DNA of 6,810 bases from Bacteroidota bacterium (GTDB lineage: Bacteria > Bacteroidota > Bacteroidia > Bacteroidales > Prolixibacteraceae): NCBI GenBank assembly GCA_013203755.1, contig JABMPI010000743.1, forward strand, positions 1 through 6,810, read 5' to 3'. Shown one piece after another: positions 3,900-6,810 of this stretch. Below the pieces are notes generated by a model that was given only the letters and a program-made list of their open reading frames with translations, did not search any database and was not told where the DNA came from. The stretch's first letter is position 1. Every line of letters begins with the position of its first letter. A program made the position numbers and the translations under genes.

Positions 3900-6810
3900 A
3901 TGAGAAGCCACATTATTAAAGGACTTTGTTTATTTCTACTATTTTTTTCTACTGCGCAATTGTTCGCACAAGACTGGCCAATGTGGCGTTACGATTCAGG
4001 AAGAACTGCATCCAGTCCGCAAGAAATCCCGGCAGATTTGCATCTGCAATGGACGCGTCATTACACTGCAAGAGAGATGGTTTGGGACGATCCGCTAAAC
4101 CAGGATTTGATGAACTTTGACAGATTATTTGAGCCAATTTCTGTTGGTGACATTCTATATGTTGGTTTTAACGATCAGGATAAAATTGTTGCAATTAATA
4201 ATAATACAGGTGAAGAAGTGTGGGCTTTTTATGCAGACGGGCCGGTTCGTTTGCCCCTCGCCTACCACAATAATAATATATATTTTACGAGCGACGATGG
4301 ATACTTGTATTGTCTTTCAGCAAAAAAGGGTAAGCTAAACTGGAAATTCAGAGGTGGTCCGGCAGAAAGAAAATCACTGGGAAACAAACGACTTATTTCT
4401 TCGTGGCCTGCGCGTGGTGGTGTTGTTGTTGACGATGGAGTAGCCTACTTTGCCGCAAGTATTTGGCCATCTATGGGGACATTTATTTATGCAATAGATA
4501 CAAAAGATGGTTCGGTTATTTGGAAAAATGACGGTACCAGTTCCGATTATATCAAACAACCTCACAATGCATTTTCTTTTGCAGGAATTGCACCTCAGGG
4601 AACAATGGCGTTAAACGAAGATTATCTGTTTATTCCGGGTGGCCGCTCGGTACCAGGTTGTTTTAATCGTAAAACAGGAGAATTAAATTACTACTTTATT
4701 AACGACTACAATAAAAGTGGTGGCGCTTTTGTAAGTACTCGAGGCGATTATTTTGTAAACCATCATCGCGATAGAAATACCTTTATTTACAATTGTGAGG
4801 ATGGCAAAAAGGTTTCGCCCTTAATGGAAAAATATCCGGTTTTAGATAAGGAGAATTTCTATTTCTCAGGAAAATCTGTTGTTGCGCGAAATCCAAAAAA
4901 TCCAGGTGAAATTTTATGGTCATTGCCAGTTGATGCATCGGGAGATTTAATTCAAGCGGGTTCGCGTTTATACGCTGGTGGTAAAAATAAATTGTCTGCT
5001 ATTCAATTGAATAAAAATAGCGAACCAACAGTTCTTTGGGAAAAAAGAATAAGGGGAAGTGTTGAAAGAATTATTGCTGCCAACGGAAAAATATTTGCAG
5101 TTACTTTAGAAGGTGAAATTTTGGCTTTTGGTGCTGATAAACCAAAAGAAGATGCTCATACTTATCCAAAATCAAAAAATATAGACATTTCAAAATCGGT
5201 TGAAAGAGAAGCTGAAAACATTCTATTTAATACAGAAAAAAACAAAGGATACACACTTTATTTTGGAGCTAACAAACCTGATTTATTGGCTGCTATTGCC
5301 AACAAATCTGATCTTTCAATAATTGTGATTGATTCTGACGCTGCAAAAATTGATAAACTGAGGAGAGATTTTGATGCCATGGAGATGAAGGCAAGCAAAG
5401 TTGCATTTCTTACAAATACTCCTCAAAAACTTGATTTAGCACCTTACTTTTCATCACTTACTATTATTGAAAATATTGGCAATTACGATCAGGAATCTGC
5501 AGCAATATTACTCGGAAAAGTTCATTCATCTACTCGTCCGTTTGGAGGTAATATTTGGATTGGTGGCAATGAATCTGATTTAGCATCTATTCAATCGTTG
5601 ATAAAATCTAATCCCTTAGATGGATTGAAAATTATGAGTGCGGATGCAAATAGTCTTCTTCTTTCGCGCGAAGGTGCACCCGATGGATCGGCAAACTGGA
5701 CACACTTATACGGGAGTATAGCCAACACAATTAAATCAAACGACGATTTGGTTAAACTTCCACTTGGAGTTCTTTGGTTTGGTGGAAGCTCGAACATGGA
5801 AGTACTTCCAAGGCACGGACACGGTCCACCGGAGCAAATAATGGATGGGAAACTGATTATTGAAGGACTAAAAAGTATAAGTGCCAGAGACGTTTACACC
5901 GGTCAGAATTTATGGGAAAGGGAATTTGAAACCCTCGGCAATTATGGAGTATATTTTAATGAATCGTATGTTGACGATCCGTTGAACCCGCAGTACAACC
6001 AGGAACATATTCCAGGCACAAATACAAGGGGTACAAATTACATTGTTACGCCAGATTATATTTATGTTGCTCAAGGCATTTCGTACCAGGTGCTTGACAT
6101 TGAAACTGGAGAAACTGTGAATACCGTTTGGATGCCGGGAAGAGCTCAATGTGCATTTATCGGAGTTTCTGGAAAAAGTTTAATTACCGGAGCCAATTAT
6201 TCAAAATTTTCAACTCAAATTAAAAATCATTTAAAATCGAAAGAGGAGATTGATACCTACGTTGAATTAATTGAAGCAAACAATGATCGTACCGGAGGAA
6301 TGTTTGAATTTGGATTAAGTGCAAGTTCAGAATTGGTTATTTCCGATAGGCACAGTTTTGATGTAAAGTGGAAAACCAAATCAAATTACGGTTTTATTCA
6401 TAACGGTATTACGTCCAGCGATAAAACACTTTATGTATTGGATAAACTACCAGCTGCTATGCTAAACCTGCTTTCGAGACGAGGAATAGAATTAGACGGA
6501 GATTTTGCATTAACTGCTTTAAATATTGAAACCGGAGATACCATTTGGCAAACGAACAAAGATATTTTTGGAAGTTGGTTGAGTTACAGTGAAGAGCATG
6601 ATGTTCTTCTTCATGCAACCCGTCCATCGCGCGATATGGTAAAAGGAGAAGAGGGTACACGAATGATTGTTTACCGTGCTTCGGATGGGAAAGTGATTTG
6701 GGACAGAGAATTTGAATACTATAATCCACCAATTATTCATGGTAAAACAATTATTGTTGAAAACCATGCTTACGATTTGTTGACAGGCGATATTATTGAA
6801 CGTACAGACC
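3900..6810 (+). CDS. Large exported PQQ-type beta-propeller protein with embedded methyltransferase-like domain (3' end outside window)
   Basis: The frame is open from ATG 3900 to the right edge, 970 codons without a stop, and 58 bases separate it from the ATPase gene. The N-terminus MRSHIIKG plus a hydrophobic core ending in LFA-Q (A23/Q24) is a signal peptidase I-type signal. The mature protein opens with DWPMWRYDSGRTASSP, the usual entry of PQQ-like propellers. Blade signatures of the form A-x-D/N-x-x-[TD]-G-x-x-x-W recur, for example AINNNTGEEVW (98-108), AIDTKDGSVIW (198-208), RDVYTGQNLW (663-672), NIETGDTIW (875-883) and a blade ending at W934. Between the two propeller parts, about residues 436-590, lies a Rossmann-like segment described separately. 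A strongly family-like block follows: NWTHLYGSIANT, LGVLWFGG, then PRHGHGPP (637-644). Relatives that I remember, mainly from Planctomycetes, have about 1,000-1,100 residues, so the end should be close. PQQ binding itself is not shown, as many such propellers bind no cofactor. Location is periplasmic or cell surface; a role with the ABC module is inferred from position. Confidence 0.88.
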   Translation, partial: MRSHIIKGLCLFLLFFSTAQLFAQDWPMWRYDSGRTASSPQEIPADLHLQWTRHYTAREMVWDDPLNQDLMNFDRLFEPISVGDILYVGFNDQDKIVAINNNTGEEVWAFYADGPVRLPLAYHNNNIYFTSDDGYLYCLSAKKGKLNWKFRGGPAERKSLGNKRLISSWPARGGVVVDDGVAYFAASIWPSMGTFIYAIDTKDGSVIWKNDGTSSDYIKQPHNAFSFAGIAPQGTMALNEDYLFIPGGRSVPGCFNRKTGELNYYFINDYNKSGGAFVSTRGDYFVNHHRDRNTFIYNCEDGKKVSPLMEKYPVLDKENFYFSGKSVVARNPKNPGEILWSLPVDASGDLIQAGSRLYAGGKNKLSAIQLNKNSEPTVLWEKRIRGSVERIIAANGKIFAVTLEGEILAFGADKPKEDAHTYPKSKNIDISKSVEREAENILFNTEKNKGYTLYFGANKPDLLAAIANKSDLSIIVIDSDAAKIDKLRRDFDAMEMKASKVAFLTNTPQKLDLAPYFSSLTIIENIGNYDQESAAILLGKVHSSTRPFGGNIWIGGNESDLASIQSLIKSNPLDGLKIMSADANSLLLSREGAPDGSANWTHLYGSIANTIKSNDDLVKLPLGVLWFGGSSNMEVLPRHGHGPPEQIMDGKLIIEGLKSISARDVYTGQNLWEREFETLGNYGVYFNESYVDDPLNPQYNQEHIPGTNTRGTNYIVTPDYIYVAQGISYQVLDIETGETVNTVWMPGRAQCAFIGVSGKSLITGANYSKFSTQIKNHLKSKEEIDTYVELIEANNDRTGGMFEFGLSASSELVISDRHSFDVKWKTKSNYGFIHNGITSSDKTLYVLDKLPAAMLNLLSRRGIELDGDFALTALNIETGDTIWQTNKDIFGSWLSYSEEHDVLLHATRPSRDMVKGEEGTRMIVYRASDGKVIWDREFEYYNPPIIHGKTIIVENHAYDLLTGDIIERTD
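5208..5670 (+). other. Degenerate class I methyltransferase-like (Rossmann) domain within the propeller gene
   Basis: At about residues 437-590 the propeller pattern stops and an alternating strand/helix pattern appears. Strand 1 is KGYTLYFGA (449-457), then comes a helix (PDLLAAIANKSD), strand 2 SIIVIDSD with acidic D478/D480 at its end, a helix (AAKIDKLRRDFDAM), strand 3 KVAFLTNT, and LAPYFSSLTIIENI (513-526), followed by a closing FGGNIWIGG strand pair. The order and spacing fit a SAM-dependent methyltransferase core. The GxGxG loop after strand 1 is absent: the sequence reads FGANKPD. In planctomycete relatives I remember a glycine-rich version (like GxGDGRL) at this place. The domain is therefore probably non-catalytic here, and being exported it would lack access to SAM in any case. 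Fold assignment is moderately sure, loss of catalysis likely. Confidence 0.6.

Noticed and set aside
3926..4565. Small open frames on both strands at 3926-4120, 3949-4137, 4117-4338 and 4374-4565
   Set aside because: All lie within the long propeller frame, which has clear signal peptide and blade signatures; the small products show no domain or start context.

Overview
The window comes from an AT-rich bacterial genome, most likely a member of the Bacteroidota. The grounds are a TAnnTTTG-type -7 promoter element, start codons preceded by A-rich leaders instead of strong Shine-Dalgarno sequences, and a NIPSNAP protein that resembles Bacteroidota homologues as I remember them. I cannot place it further, and no RNA gene, insertion sequence or CRISPR array is visible.

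Layout: all genes lie on the + strand. Positions 1-477 hold the 3' part of a NIPSNAP-family gene, closed by a good intrinsic terminator (485-520). A Bacteroidota-type promoter (584-616) then leads into four closely packed genes: a membrane-anchored, cysteine-containing protein of an uncharacterised family (641-1888); an FtsX/MacB-like ABC permease that starts one base after that stop (1890-3152); its ATPase of the LolD/MacB class (3182-3841); and a very large exported PQQ-type beta-propeller protein (3900 to beyond the right edge). The last gene fills 43% of the window and has no stop before the end.

The four genes look like one operon and one functional unit. The ATPase and permease would form a mechanotransmission-type ABC complex in the inner membrane, which works on periplasmic cargo or partners. 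The first protein carries a lipobox-like N-terminus and a C-terminal membrane helix, so its body should sit in the periplasm next to the permease's own large periplasmic domain. The propeller protein has a cleavable signal peptide and, in its middle, a segment that looks like a class I methyltransferase (Rossmann) fold whose SAM-binding glycine motif is lost. From memory, close relatives of the first, second and fourth proteins occur in Planctomycetes and Verrucomicrobia as conserved but functionally undescribed families. That makes this four-gene set the main candidate for an undescribed system. Paired CxC cysteines in the first protein and in the permease hint at metal or thiol chemistry, which is a hypothesis only.
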